From positions 1 to 64,000 of the forward strand of contig CANMLX010000015.1 of assembly GCA_947498845.1 (NCBI GenBank): a stretch of DNA of 64,000 bases, in the 5' to 3' direction. This document shows, piece after piece, positions 35,042-44,920 of the stretch. The translations under genes and the position numbers were made by a program. This DNA comes from an uncultured Flavobacteriaceae bacterium (GTDB lineage Bacteria > Bacteroidota > Bacteroidia > Flavobacteriales > Flavobacteriaceae). Positions within the stretch are counted from its first letter, which is position 1. The number at the start of each line of letters is the position of its first letter. The notes below the pieces were generated by a model, which was not told the origin of the DNA, searched no databases, and was given only the letters and a program-made list of their open reading frames with translations.

Positions 35042-36044
35042 ATGTTTTATAATAGCTGAGCTTTCAGCTAATCATGGAGGGCGTTTAAATATTGCTAAAG
35101 AAACAGTAAGAGCAGCAAAAAGAGCTGGCGCAGATGCAATAAAACTTCAAACATATACAGCAGATACCATAACGATAGATTCTAAAAAAGATTTTTTTAA
35201 AATTAATCAAGGAACAGCATGGGATGGGAAGTATCTCTACGATTTATATAAAGAAGCTTCTTTACCTTGGGAATGGCACAAACCATTGTATGATTTGGCT
35301 AAAGAAGAAGGATTAGTTTGTTTTTCTTCACCTTTTGATAAAACTGCTGTTGATTTTTTAGAAGATTTAAATACACCTATATACAAAGTTGCTTCTTTTG
35401 AAATAACCGACATTCCATTAATTAGGTATATTGCTTCTAAAAAGAAACCTATAATAATCTCGACAGGTATAGCTACAATTGAAGATATAGAATTAGCAAT
35501 CAAGGCATGTAAAGAAGAAGGGAACGAAAATATAACGATATTGAAATGTACATCTGCGTATCCTGCCGATCCAGAAGACACAAATTTATTTACTATACCA
35601 GATATAAAAAATAGATTTAAGGTTGATTCTGGTCTTTCAGATCATACTTTAGGTATCGAAGCACCAATGATAGCTGTAGCAATGGGCGCAAAAGTAATAG
35701 AAAAGCATTTTATTTTAGACAAAAAGATTGGTGGAGCAGATGCACATTTTTCTTTAGATGAAAAAGAGTTTAAAGAGATGGTAAATGCTGTACGTTTAAC
35801 TGAAAAATTAATGGGTACGGTGGATTATAAAATGACAGAGAAGAAAAAAAGAAGTAGGGAGTTTTCAAGATCTTTATTTATTATAGAAGATGTTCAAAAA
35901 GGAGATGAGTTAACATCTGAAAATGTAAGATCAATTAGACCTGGATATGGAATGCACCCAAAATATTTAAAAGACATTTTAGGAAAAAAGTTTATTGAGA
36001 ATATCCAAAAAGGTACTCCCTTAAATAATACTCATTTTATATAA
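35028..36044 (+). CDS. pseI: Pseudaminic acid synthase
   Basis: Condenses the 6-deoxy-diacetamido-altrose with phosphoenolpyruvate to give pseudaminic acid. 338 residues of the NeuB family: FIIAELSANHGG (PEP/metal site), ADAIKLQTYTADT, CTSAYPADPED, GLSDHTLG, and a C-terminal antifreeze-like SAF domain from about 275 (SLFIIEDVQKGDELT ... KGTPL). NeuB paralogues for sialic and legionaminic acids share the fold. The surrounding pseB, pseC and pseG make pseudaminic acid the natural product. Confidence 0.9.
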   Translation: MLKDKCFIIAELSANHGGRLNIAKETVRAAKRAGADAIKLQTYTADTITIDSKKDFFKINQGTAWDGKYLYDLYKEASLPWEWHKPLYDLAKEEGLVCFSSPFDKTAVDFLEDLNTPIYKVASFEITDIPLIRYIASKKKPIIISTGIATIEDIELAIKACKEEGNENITILKCTSAYPADPEDTNLFTIPDIKNRFKVDSGLSDHTLGIEAPMIAVAMGAKVIEKHFILDKKIGGADAHFSLDEKEFKEMVNAVRLTEKLMGTVDYKMTEKKKRSREFSRSLFIIEDVQKGDELTSENVRSIRPGYGMHPKYLKDILGKKFIENIQKGTPLNNTHFI

Positions 36045-36053
36045 AGGTTATTT

Positions 36054-37076
36054 ATGTCTTTAATGAATAATTGTTTTTTATTTGCCGTTATTCAAATGTT
36101 TTGCTGTAACGATTATAACACCACAGCTAATGATAGTAGTGCTACTATTTTATCTACCGAAAAAATATATGAAGGAAAATATAGTCATAACGCGTTTACC
36201 GATTTAGTTTTTTTTAAAAATACATTTTACTGTGTTTTTAGAGAAGCAAAATCACATGTAGGGGATAATGGAACTATTGTAATATTAACTAGTAAAAATG
36301 CAAAAACTTGGCAGGTTTTAAAAAAAATAAAGATAGAACAGATAGATCTACGTGATCCAAAATTTATTCTGTCCGAAAAGAAACAAACTCTTTATTTGCA
36401 AATAGCAGGTTCAGTTTATAATGAAGGAAAATATGTTAAAACGAAACATTTTGTATTAAAAACAAAAAATGGAAAAATTTGGTCCAACCTTGAGCTAGTT
36501 AACGTAAGTAAAAAATGGCTGTGGAAACCTATAATTTATGGAGATAGTTCTATAGCAATTGGATACAGAGCAGGAGAGAAGTTGTCTTTGTATAAATCGG
36601 AAGATCTAAAAAATTATGTTAAATCTAAAGATTTGTCTTTAGACCCTAAAGGAGTATTGTCTGAGGCAGCATGTACATTCGATGGTAAAGGCAATCTTTT
36701 TACTATAATTAGAAAAAATTATCCAGGCACTTATTTTGGGACAAGTCAAAAGCCTTTTTTAGATTGGGATTGGAAAAAACTTGATAATGTAATAGGAGGA
36801 CCTAATATTATGGTTATTAATAATAGAATAATTATATCAGGAAGGACCTATGATAATAGCAAATCAAAAAACTGCAGAACTAAAACATTTTTAGGGGAAG
36901 TTGTCGGTGATAAAATAAAAATACTTCATTATTTAAAAAGTGGAGGAGATACTGGATATACAGGAATGGTTTATAAAAAAGGAATCTTATATTTGTCTTA
37001 TTATTCTGAGGATGAAAAATGTCATAACCCTAATAATACAAAGACAAGTATATATCTATCAAAAATAAAATTATAA
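36054..37076 (+). CDS. Sialidase-like beta-propeller protein
   Basis: 340 residues. A short hydrophobic N-terminus with a Cys pair (IQMFCCND) may be a weak lipoprotein signal. The body reads as a beta-propeller of the sialidase superfamily: YCVFREAKSHVGDNGTIVILTSKN, DLRDPKFIL, FGTSQKP, GYTGMVYKKGILYLSYYS. The catalytic set of true sialidases is not confirmed. The gene is 10 nt after pseI and 7 nt before the flippase gene, deep in the nonulosonic acid locus. It might trim or bind a pseudaminic-acid-containing glycan, but this is inference. Classification moderate. Confidence 0.6.
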   Translation: MSLMNNCFLFAVIQMFCCNDYNTTANDSSATILSTEKIYEGKYSHNAFTDLVFFKNTFYCVFREAKSHVGDNGTIVILTSKNAKTWQVLKKIKIEQIDLRDPKFILSEKKQTLYLQIAGSVYNEGKYVKTKHFVLKTKNGKIWSNLELVNVSKKWLWKPIIYGDSSIAIGYRAGEKLSLYKSEDLKNYVKSKDLSLDPKGVLSEAACTFDGKGNLFTIIRKNYPGTYFGTSQKPFLDWDWKKLDNVIGGPNIMVINNRIIISGRTYDNSKSKNCRTKTFLGEVVGDKIKILHYLKSGGDTGYTGMVYKKGILYLSYYSEDEKCHNPNNTKTSIYLSKIKL

Positions 37077-37082
37077 ATAAAT

Positions 37083-38315
37083 TTGAAATTTTTGAAAAGA
37101 TTCTCCTTATATAAAATAATAAATGCAGGTCTGAGAGTTTTACCTTTAGGAGCAAAGTTTATTTTGTTTACAATACTTTCTAAGTATTTAGGTGTAGAAG
37201 AATACGGTGTTTTTTCTTTAATTGCAACAACTGTAACATTATCTATATTTTTTCTAGGTTTAGATTTATACAATTTTTCTATTAGAGATCTATTATCAAA
37301 TAGGGAAAACATTAATACAAAGATATCTAACATTTTTTCGTTCTATTTTTTTATATACATTATTTTTTTATTGTTAGGAATTCCCTTATTAATTTTTTCG
37401 GGATTTTCGACAAATATTGTAATAGTAACTATGCTGATATGTATATTAGAACACCTAAATCAAGAAATTTTTAGGTTGCAAATTGCTTTTAAAAAGGTTT
37501 TGTTGGCTAATTTGAGCTTTTTTGTTAGAGTTTGTGGTTGGACTATTTTTTTATTAGGTATTATTTTTTTTGATGAAAAGATATCAATAGTTACGATATT
37601 AAAAATTTGGTTGTTATTTAATATTATAGGTTTAATTGTTAATATTTTTATAGCAGGTAAGGAATTAATACAAGTAAAGTTTTCACCAAAGATTGATTTT
37701 AAATATTTGGAAAAAGCATTAAAAACAAGTGCACTGTTTTTTATAGGTACTATATCTCTTAAATCTATTGAGTATGTTAACAGGTATATAGTTGATATTA
37801 TACTTGGCAAGGAAATGACAGGAGTTTTTTCCTTTTATTCAAATATAGCCATTGTAATAACAGTCTATGTTAATGCTATAGTAATATCTTTTGAGCTCCC
37901 AGTGATAATAGAGAACTCCAAAAGCGGAAATTTAAAGAGTTTTTTTAAAAAATTTGAAAAATCTTTATTAGTACAAATATTAGTAATTTCTACGTTATTA
38001 CTATTGGCTATTTGGCCGTTACTAATTTGGCAAAATATTGATTTATATAAAGAACATTTTCCTCTATTAATCTTTTTATTGATAGGAGGAGGATTAATGA
38101 ATTACTCTTTATGTTATCATTTTTATTTGTATGTAAAAAATGAAGACAAAAAAATATTATTTCTAACTGTTAAATCTGGTATTGTGAATATTTTAGTCAC
38201 CATATTTCTTACCTATTTTTTTGGTGTTTATGGGACTTGTATGGCATTTATGATAGCTGGGGTATACATGTTTTTTTTACGTAGAACATCAGCCAAAAAA
38301 TTAAACTATGATTAG
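37083..38315 (+). CDS. wzx: Wzx-type polysaccharide flippase
   Basis: 410 residues, almost all hydrophobic, about twelve membrane helices (start VLPLGAKFILFTILSKYLG, typical MATE/MVF-type helix 1). Would move the undecaprenyl-linked repeat unit across the inner membrane. Sequences of these proteins are variable, so the call rests on topology, the YLGVEEYGVFSL motif and place in the locus. The start is TTG at 37083. The 3' end overlaps the next gene by 8 bases. Confidence 0.82.
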   Translation: MKFLKRFSLYKIINAGLRVLPLGAKFILFTILSKYLGVEEYGVFSLIATTVTLSIFFLGLDLYNFSIRDLLSNRENINTKISNIFSFYFFIYIIFLLLGIPLLIFSGFSTNIVIVTMLICILEHLNQEIFRLQIAFKKVLLANLSFFVRVCGWTIFLLGIIFFDEKISIVTILKIWLLFNIIGLIVNIFIAGKELIQVKFSPKIDFKYLEKALKTSALFFIGTISLKSIEYVNRYIVDIILGKEMTGVFSFYSNIAIVITVYVNAIVISFELPVIIENSKSGNLKSFFKKFEKSLLVQILVISTLLLLAIWPLLIWQNIDLYKEHFPLLIFLLIGGGLMNYSLCYHFYLYVKNEDKKILFLTVKSGIVNILVTIFLTYFFGVYGTCMAFMIAGVYMFFLRRTSAKKLNYD

Positions 38316-39327
38316 TATTGTAATTGGTTTATCATTACACCATCTTAAGGTTTTTGAAGAATTTTTTATTCCTAGAGGAATTATCGCACATAAAAAAATT
38401 TTAATTACTAGTGATAAACTGAATTATGATGAAAATTTATGGGATAAAGTTTTAATAATAAATTTATCTCCTAACAACAAATCTAATACTAAGCTAGAAA
38501 GGTTTAGAAATATTAGTGCAAAAATTAAAGCCTATAGCAAAATATTAAAGAGTATGAAACACTACAAAAAAGAAGAAATTAAATTATTTTATTCTTCTTT
38601 GGAAGATGTTTTATCTAATTATTTGTTTTTTTATTTTTCAGAAAAAACGGAAGGAATTATTATCGAAGATGGTGTTTTAAACTATTACAACCATGATATA
38701 AGAATGGTATCCAAAGTAAATTTGATTTTTAAAAAAATAATATCAATAATTTATGGTATTAATTTTAAATTTTACAAAGGGCATACATCAGGTATTGATT
38801 ATGAAAAGTCTTTACATCAATATGTTAGAGATCCATATTCGGCAGTTAGACCTGAGAAATCAAAAAAAATGCATTACGAAAAAAGATCTGTAAATTCTCT
38901 TTCTAATGATATATTAATAATTGGTCAAGAACCTTATGCAAATGTGGATAGGAAATTGTACTATAAAAAACTGGATAGACTTACAAAACATATTATTGAA
39001 TCTAAAGACTATAATAGCTCAAGTATAATTTATTATAAGTCTCATAGAAATGGTCCAAGAATGCCCCATAGTTATTTAGAAAATAAGTTTTTAGATAAAA
39101 AAATAGTTTTCTTGAATACAGATGATAATATTGAAAATCTTTATTTTGATGTACTTAAGACAAAAGTTATATTTACATTTGACTCTAGTGCTGTGTTAAA
39201 TATATATTTAGGTTCTAATGATGAAACAAGAGGGGAGCTGATTATCAATGTCATGCCTTTTTATAATTCAAATTTAGTTAGACTTTTTTCACGTATGCGT
39301 TTTAATATTTTAAAAGATGATTTTTAA
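38308..39327 (+). CDS. Putative nonulosonic acid transferase (sialyltransferase-like motifs)
   Basis: 339 residues, no signal peptide or membrane segment. The three motifs of bacterial GT-B sialyltransferases can be traced in order: acidic-acidic-Gly at 120-122 (IIIEDGVLNYY), a His at 246 (YYKSHRNG, where many families have KPHP), and a Ser pair at 293-294 (FTFDSSAVLNIYL). The polysialyltransferase and GT52 groups share this pattern. The gene lies among pse genes and no other candidate for adding the nonulosonic acid is visible, so a pseudaminyltransferase is likely. Identity is inferred, not proven. Confidence 0.5.
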   Translation: MISIVIGLSLHHLKVFEEFFIPRGIIAHKKILITSDKLNYDENLWDKVLIINLSPNNKSNTKLERFRNISAKIKAYSKILKSMKHYKKEEIKLFYSSLEDVLSNYLFFYFSEKTEGIIIEDGVLNYYNHDIRMVSKVNLIFKKIISIIYGINFKFYKGHTSGIDYEKSLHQYVRDPYSAVRPEKSKKMHYEKRSVNSLSNDILIIGQEPYANVDRKLYYKKLDRLTKHIIESKDYNSSSIIYYKSHRNGPRMPHSYLENKFLDKKIVFLNTDDNIENLYFDVLKTKVIFTFDSSAVLNIYLGSNDETRGELIINVMPFYNSNLVRLFSRMRFNILKDDF

Positions 39328-40582
39328 TATAGTTGTAATAATTGTTGTTTTTTTATTGTCATACCATCTTTATAAGAAAAACCGCTTGTATTTTTTTTGT
39401 TTTTTACCCTTTATAGTACAGTATTTATGGATGTTCTTGTCAATTTTAGTGATCGAAAATGGTACTTATGTAAGTGAGCAGGATCGAGATGGGGAATTTG
39501 TTTACGCCAATTTTTATTTACTACTTTATTTTATTTGCTCAATAATATCATTTGTCTTTTTTTTTCAACTTTTTAAGAGGGTTTTTAAAGTTGATTTTCC
39601 TCGTATTAAGTTTTTAGGTTATAATGAATATAAATTATTGCTAATGATATCTTTCTTTATCATTAGCTTGGGGATTTTAAATATCATTATTTCTCCCTCC
39701 ACCTATACTGATAAAACCATTAATAAATTTAATTATTGGGATAATACAAATTTAAAGTTTTTAAAAGGTGTTTTAGGAAGTACTATAGGCTACTTTCCTT
39801 TTATGTTGGGCATTTTGTTCAGTAAATATAAAAAAACTGTGATATGTTTATGCATACTGTATTTGATATATTTAGTTGGGGTAGGGCAAAAATTCACAGC
39901 ATTTTTGTACGGAGCGATTTCATTTATGACATCATTCATTATAATTAACACGAACTATTCAGATAAGAAATTACTTGTTGTTAAAAAGAGGTATTTAGTT
40001 TTAATTTCAAGTTTATTATTCTCTTTAATTTTAATGAAATACACAGATAAAAACCCATTCAGGCACTTAGGTTTAACTCCATTGGAATCTGTTTTTTACA
40101 GGGCGTTTGGTCTGCAAGGGCATCTTTTTTGGGGTACTTCTGAGAGGTATTTATACAATAATGCAGATCATAGCTGGAGATTGAGTGAGTTGCCTTATGG
40201 AATGCATGTTTTAATGGATGACTTTACACCTGAAAGTAGAAAAAAATATTTAGAAGGAGCATGGGAAAGAGGGGTTAGTTGGACTAATGCGTATCCTTCA
40301 ATATTAAATAGAATGTTCCCCATTCCATTGGGTTTATTAGTTCATTTTCTATTGTTTTCTTTCGTCCCTTTTTTTTATTGTTTGTTAGCAAAACTTCTTA
40401 AATCTAACAGCCTATTATTATCAATAATATTTTTTCAATTGATTCTCTGGTGCCTTAATGTATATTCAATGGCTTATTTTTTTAGGCTTATTAAGATTAT
40501 ACTTATATTTTTGATAATTGTTTATGTATTCTACTTAATAAGAAAATTAAGACTTGAAAGGGAATGGAAAAATATAAAATAA
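39317..40582 (+). CDS. Multi-pass membrane protein, candidate Wzy polymerase
   Basis: 421 residues with about ten hydrophobic helices and two longer loops (about 52-70 and 255-330). The large loop holds the polar EQDRDGEFVYANFY and SERYLYNNADHSWRLSELPYGMHV segments. This pattern is common for O-antigen polymerases, whose sequences are poorly conserved. It overlaps the preceding gene by 11 and the next by 19 bases. It is the best Wzy candidate, with the next gene more like a ligase. Confidence 0.58.
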   Translation: MIFNIVVIIVVFLLSYHLYKKNRLYFFCFLPFIVQYLWMFLSILVIENGTYVSEQDRDGEFVYANFYLLLYFICSIISFVFFFQLFKRVFKVDFPRIKFLGYNEYKLLLMISFFIISLGILNIIISPSTYTDKTINKFNYWDNTNLKFLKGVLGSTIGYFPFMLGILFSKYKKTVICLCILYLIYLVGVGQKFTAFLYGAISFMTSFIIINTNYSDKKLLVVKKRYLVLISSLLFSLILMKYTDKNPFRHLGLTPLESVFYRAFGLQGHLFWGTSERYLYNNADHSWRLSELPYGMHVLMDDFTPESRKKYLEGAWERGVSWTNAYPSILNRMFPIPLGLLVHFLLFSFVPFFYCLLAKLLKSNSLLLSIIFFQLILWCLNVYSMAYFFRLIKIILIFLIIVYVFYLIRKLRLEREWKNIK

Positions 40583-41739
40583 AAATATTAGAATACTTGT
40601 TTAAGGCTTTAATGCTTTTTTTGCCACTTTCCTTATTCTTAGATAATGTGGTTTTAATCATTTTTTCTGTGATTGTAGTTGTTTTTGGTTATGCAAGAAG
40701 TATTTCTTTTAAGGGAATTATAAACTACTCTTTGATTCCTTTCTTTGTTTACATTATGTTGATTGGTTTGTGTTTTGGAACTTTCAAGGATGAGATACCT
40801 ACCTATATTAAAATTTTACCATTAGTAATTATTCCAATATGTTCGTCATTTTATAAAAGTAATGAAAAATTGATATTAGAAGGGCTGATATTTTTATTCA
40901 TAGGAGTATCAATAGTTCAAATAATTTCTATATATGGAATAGGTAATTATTATCTTTTTTTTGAAGGAAAAAAAAGGCCATTGAGAAGTTATGCTGGTAT
41001 AAATGAAATTTTGTTTTTTGAACGACCCTATTTAGGTTATTTTTCTTCACTAGCTGCAATTCTTGCTTATTTTATTTTGAAAAAGAAATCTATATTGGTG
41101 ATGATTATATCAATAATCATTTCATTTTCGATTGTGATAGTTATCTCTGCAAGAATGGGATTTTTGATCATATTCTTTTCCCTTATTATTACACTTTTTT
41201 TTGAGTTAAGTAAAAAGAAGAGAATAGTATTTACCTTAGTAGTTATTATTGGAAGTATTTTAATAGTACGAATTTCTGATATACCTCTTAAACATAGATT
41301 TATTCAAATAAAACATGATAGTAGAATGATAATTTGGGAAGGAGCTTTAAAACTTTATGAGGAGAGTCCTAGTTATATGTTCGGTTATGCTAATAGAAAA
41401 CAAATAAAAAGTAAGTTAATAGACTATTATGAAAATAGAGCCTTTTTTGAGTATGAACCAGATAAGATACGTTTTTTAAAACACAAATATAATACCCATA
41501 ATCAGTATTTAGGAGTATTATTGCATGGAGGATTTTTAGGTTTACTATTGTTGGTTTTTCCAATATTTAATTGTTTGTACTCATGTATTACGAAAAGACA
41601 ATTATTAAAAAGTTTACTGCTATTGTCTATTATTTTCTTTTTATTTGTTGAAAATTTACTAGCACGTCAAATAGGCGTATACATAGTTGCTATTGTTTTG
41701 TCAATAACTCAAAAAATAAACGATGATAAGATTATATAG
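40564..41739 (+). CDS. O-antigen ligase/polymerase family membrane protein (Wzy_C)
   Basis: 391 residues, about eleven membrane helices. The periplasmic loop contains IIWEGALKLYEESPSYMFGYAN and NTHNQYLGVLLHGG, the signature of the O-antigen ligase/Wzy_C family (catalytic-type His). Could be the ligase joining polymer to a lipid carrier, or a second polymerase. Overlaps neighbours on both sides. Confidence 0.7.
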   Translation: MEKYKIKILEYLFKALMLFLPLSLFLDNVVLIIFSVIVVVFGYARSISFKGIINYSLIPFFVYIMLIGLCFGTFKDEIPTYIKILPLVIIPICSSFYKSNEKLILEGLIFLFIGVSIVQIISIYGIGNYYLFFEGKKRPLRSYAGINEILFFERPYLGYFSSLAAILAYFILKKKSILVMIISIIISFSIVIVISARMGFLIIFFSLIITLFFELSKKKRIVFTLVVIIGSILIVRISDIPLKHRFIQIKHDSRMIIWEGALKLYEESPSYMFGYANRKQIKSKLIDYYENRAFFEYEPDKIRFLKHKYNTHNQYLGVLLHGGFLGLLLLVFPIFNCLYSCITKRQLLKSLLLLSIIFFLFVENLLARQIGVYIVAIVLSITQKINDDKII

Positions 41740-42730
41740 TCTAGTTCTAATTGGTTTTTTACTTTATTCATGTGAGAATAAAAAAAAAGATGTATTGACT
41801 AATAAAGAGTTTAATGACAAAGAATACGTGTTGGACAGTACTTATCAAATAGGAGATGTTAGACGTTATGGTATTTTACCTGAAAAAGGAATTGGAACTC
41901 ATCCAAATTTAGAAATCGATAAAATGGATGCCATTTTAAATTTGGCAGAAAAAGGGGTGGTAATTTATTTCCCCAAAGGAATTTATAAAAGAACCTTGAA
42001 AATCGAGAACAGAAAAAACATCAAAATAAAAACATCAGAAGCAACTTTTACAGGCTCTATTCTTATAAAAAATTCTGAAAACATCAAAGTAGAGGGAACA
42101 ATAACATCTTTTAACCAGTTATATACGAGGTCTTCTAGTAATTTAGAATTACAAAAGGTAATTATAAGAACAGATACATTATTGGCTGAAAATAAGATGA
42201 GAAGTATAGGATGTTCTATTCATGCGAGAACAAAAAACATGAAAGTTGAAAGTCTTGAAGTTTGGGATGTTGGTTCTGGATCTAAATATTATTCTTATGT
42301 CAAAGCAGGTTTGACAATTCACGGACATAACGATGAGCCTTCTAATATTTCATTAGGAAAAGTACTTATTAAAAGCTCAGATCGTCATGGAGTTTATCTT
42401 ACAGGAGAGGAGATAAGTATCGAAAAATTAATTGTTGAAAAATTTGGAATAGGTTCTAAAAAAGAAATGAAACCTATGGAAGGAGGCATTGAGGGGGAGC
42501 AGTATAGTTTTGCAGGATTATGGATTAAAAACTGTTTTAATTCTTATATAAGAGAAGTTGTAATTAATTCAGGAAATTCTAATGGAGTTTATAGCGTTAA
42601 TTTTGACATTGGTGAGAGTTTTAGACCTTTTGATATTGGTAAATTAACATTAATAAATCAGCCAAATTCCTCCATTACAAAAAAGATAATTGGAAGAACA
42701 GGAGTAGTTGTAGAAAACCTAATAGAATGA
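41723..42730 (+). CDS. Lipoprotein with right-handed beta-helix, pectate-lyase-like fold
   Basis: 335 residues. Lipoprotein signal LLYSC near residue 17. The rest carries the opening GDVRRYGILPEKG-type segment and many short beta-strand repeats (ILIKNSENIKVEG, LIVEKFGI) of a parallel beta-helix, as in polysaccharide lyases, phage tailspikes and alginate epimerases. No catalytic residues can be named. As an envelope lipoprotein in a glycan locus it may process or bind the product. It overlaps the ligase gene by 17 bases. Confidence 0.62.
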   Translation: MIRLYSLVLIGFLLYSCENKKKDVLTNKEFNDKEYVLDSTYQIGDVRRYGILPEKGIGTHPNLEIDKMDAILNLAEKGVVIYFPKGIYKRTLKIENRKNIKIKTSEATFTGSILIKNSENIKVEGTITSFNQLYTRSSSNLELQKVIIRTDTLLAENKMRSIGCSIHARTKNMKVESLEVWDVGSGSKYYSYVKAGLTIHGHNDEPSNISLGKVLIKSSDRHGVYLTGEEISIEKLIVEKFGIGSKKEMKPMEGGIEGEQYSFAGLWIKNCFNSYIREVVINSGNSNGVYSVNFDIGESFRPFDIGKLTLINQPNSSITKKIIGRTGVVVENLIE

Positions 42731-42776
42731 TAAAAAAATTAATACGGGACAGTGTTTTCTGTCTAAAAAGGGATAA

Positions 42777-43784
42777 ATGAGTAAAGTAGCTATTATTTTT
42801 GGTGGTTCGGGATACATTGGAAAATATCTTTTAGATAATTTATTGAAAGAAAATTTTTTTGATAGATATATCATTGCTGATATAAGGGAAATAGAAGGTT
42901 TTAATGATTACATTGATTCTGAAATTTTAATATACAAAAAGATTGATGTAAGAGATTCAATCAAGATACAAGATTTTGATAATTTAGATGTTGATAAAGA
43001 AAAAAGTTGGATTTTTAATTTTGCAGCCATACATAGAGAGCCTGGTCATGAATTTCAAGAATATTTTGATACTAACATACCAGGGGCAGAAAATATTAAT
43101 AATTTTGCTAGAGAGATAGGTGTTAAGAATATTTTTTTTACCAGTAGTATTGCACCCTACGGAAAATCATTAAATCAAAGGATAGAATCGTCTTCATTAT
43201 ATCCAGAGACTGCATATGGAATATCTAAAGGTTTTGCCGAAAAAATACATAAAGAATGGCTAGCTGAGGATGATTCTAGAAGGCTTATTATTGTAAGACC
43301 TAGTGTGATTTTTGGACCTAATGACCCAGGTAATGTATATAGAATGATTAAAGCTCTTAAAAAGGGAACTTTTGTGTTGCCAAACGGAGGAGAAGTTATA
43401 AAAGCTTATGGATATGTTTATGGTCTTGTTGAAAGTATGTTGTTTACTATTCAGAAAAAAGAGAAATTGATAATTTATAATTATGCAGAAAACCCAGTAG
43501 TTCCTTTGCACGAAATGGTAAGTATTGCAAAAAAAGAGTTAGGAATAAAAAAACCTACAATCAAATTGTCTGTAAGAACACTATCTTTGATTGCTTTTTT
43601 TGTGCAAATATTATTTAAATTGTTAGGCAAGAAGTCAGATATACATCCAGTTCGTGTTAGAAAAGCTGGCTTTCCAACGAATATCAAACCTCAATATTTA
43701 ATAGATAATGGTTTTGCGTTTAAATATGACTTTAGAAATGCATTAAAGCATTGGAAAACTATTTCACCAGAAGATTTTAATTAA
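42777..43784 (+). CDS. NAD-dependent epimerase/dehydratase
   Basis: 335 residues, extended SDR. FGGSGYIGKYL at the NAD site (8-18), FNFAAIHREPGHE, FTSSIAPYGKS, YGISK relay with RPSVIFGPNDPG, but the C-terminal part is divergent and the sugar specificity cannot be read. Its stop overlaps the start of the GT4 gene by one base, so translation is coupled. Confidence 0.82.
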   Translation: MSKVAIIFGGSGYIGKYLLDNLLKENFFDRYIIADIREIEGFNDYIDSEILIYKKIDVRDSIKIQDFDNLDVDKEKSWIFNFAAIHREPGHEFQEYFDTNIPGAENINNFAREIGVKNIFFTSSIAPYGKSLNQRIESSSLYPETAYGISKGFAEKIHKEWLAEDDSRRLIIVRPSVIFGPNDPGNVYRMIKALKKGTFVLPNGGEVIKAYGYVYGLVESMLFTIQKKEKLIIYNYAENPVVPLHEMVSIAKKELGIKKPTIKLSVRTLSLIAFFVQILFKLLGKKSDIHPVRVRKAGFPTNIKPQYLIDNGFAFKYDFRNALKHWKTISPEDFN

Positions 43785-44920
43785 TGAAGGTAGCAATTAT
43801 TCATTATTGGTTTATAACTAGAAGAGGTGGTGAAAAAGTAGTGGAATCAATTCTTCGTAAATTTCCGGAAGCAGATATCTATACGTTATTCTATGATAAG
43901 GATACCTATGGGAATTATTTGAAAGATCACAATGTGTATACATCAATTTTGAATATTCCATTTGTGAGAAAAAGATATCAAAAAGTTTTTCCCCTTTATC
44001 CAATAGGAATTAATTCGTTAAAGTTAAAAGATAATTATGATTTAATAATATCATCTGAGTCTGGTCCTGCAAAGGGCATTAAGAATAAAAATAAGGTGCC
44101 GCATATATGCTATATACATTCTCCTATGAGATATTGTTGGGGGTTCACTAACGAGTATTTAAATTCAGTAAATAAATTTTTAAGACCAATTTTAGCATTT
44201 TTTTTTGAAAGGCTAAGGAGGTGGGATCAAACTACAATTGATAATGTTGATTTATATATAGCGAATTCAAACAACGTTGCTAAGAGAGTGAAAAAATTTT
44301 ACGACAGAGAAGCAAAAGTAGTTTATCCACCTATAAGTGACGATTTGTTTACTAAAATTATTAGCAAAGAGAATAAAAAAGATGTTTATTTAAGCTTTGG
44401 TGCAATTACGCCTTACAAGAGAATAGATTTATTGGTTGATACTTTCAATAAAAATGGAGAAGAATTAATCATAATTGGAGATGGTTCAGAAAAAGAAAAG
44501 TTAAAAAAGATTGCCAATAAAAATATTAAGTTTACAGGAGTTTTAGAGTGGGATAATATTGAGGAGATTTTTAAAAGAAGTAAAGCATTGCTTTTTCCTG
44601 GTGAAGAAGATTTTGGAATGATTCCCTTGGAAGTCATGGCCTATGGAATACCAGTAATAGCATTTAAAAAAGGTGGCGCTTTAGAAACAGTAAAAGAAAA
44701 TAGGAATAATGTTGAAGAATCTACAGGACTTTTTTTTGAAAAACAAACGGTTAAATCTTTACAGATAACATTAAATTATTTTGAAGAAATCCAAGATAAT
44801 TTTAATCCAACATTTATTAAAAAACATGCAGAGAAATTTAAAGAAAAAGAATTTTTGAAAAACATATCTACAGAAATAGATTTATTTATTGAAAAAAATA
44901 ATACTAAACAACGCATATGA
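43784..44920 (+). CDS. Glycosyltransferase family 4
   Basis: 378 residues, GT-B fold. The donor site [21 protein letters not shown] gives the EX7E motif, with [18 protein letters not shown] before it. The N-terminal [13 protein letters not shown] is typical of the WbaZ-like mannosyltransferase group. The acceptor and sugar are unknown. Coupled to the upstream epimerase and overlapping the UDP-xylose synthase gene by 4 bases. Confidence 0.85.
   Translation: MKVAIIHYWFITRRGGEKVVESILRKFPEADIYTLFYDKDTYGNYLKDHNVYTSILNIPFVRKRYQKVFPLYPIGINSLKLKDNYDLIISSESGPAKGIKNKNKVPHICYIHSPMRYCWGFTNEYLNSVNKFLRPILAFFFERLRRWDQTTIDNVDLYIANSNNVAKRVKKFYDREAKVVYPPISDDLFTKIISKENKKDVYLSFGAITPYKRIDLLVDTFNKNGEELIIIGDGSEKEKLKKIANKNIKFTGVLEWDNIEEIFKRSKALLFPGEEDFGMIPLEVMAYGIPVIAFKKGGALETVKENRNNVEESTGLFFEKQTVKSLQITLNYFEEIQDNFNPTFIKKHAEKFKEKEFLKNISTEIDLFIEKNNTKQRI

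Noticed and set aside
42748..42763. GACAG / CTGTC hairpin between the beta-helix lipoprotein and the epimerase genes
   Set aside because: A 5-bp stem without a U run is not convincing as a terminator, and the locus seems to continue through it.
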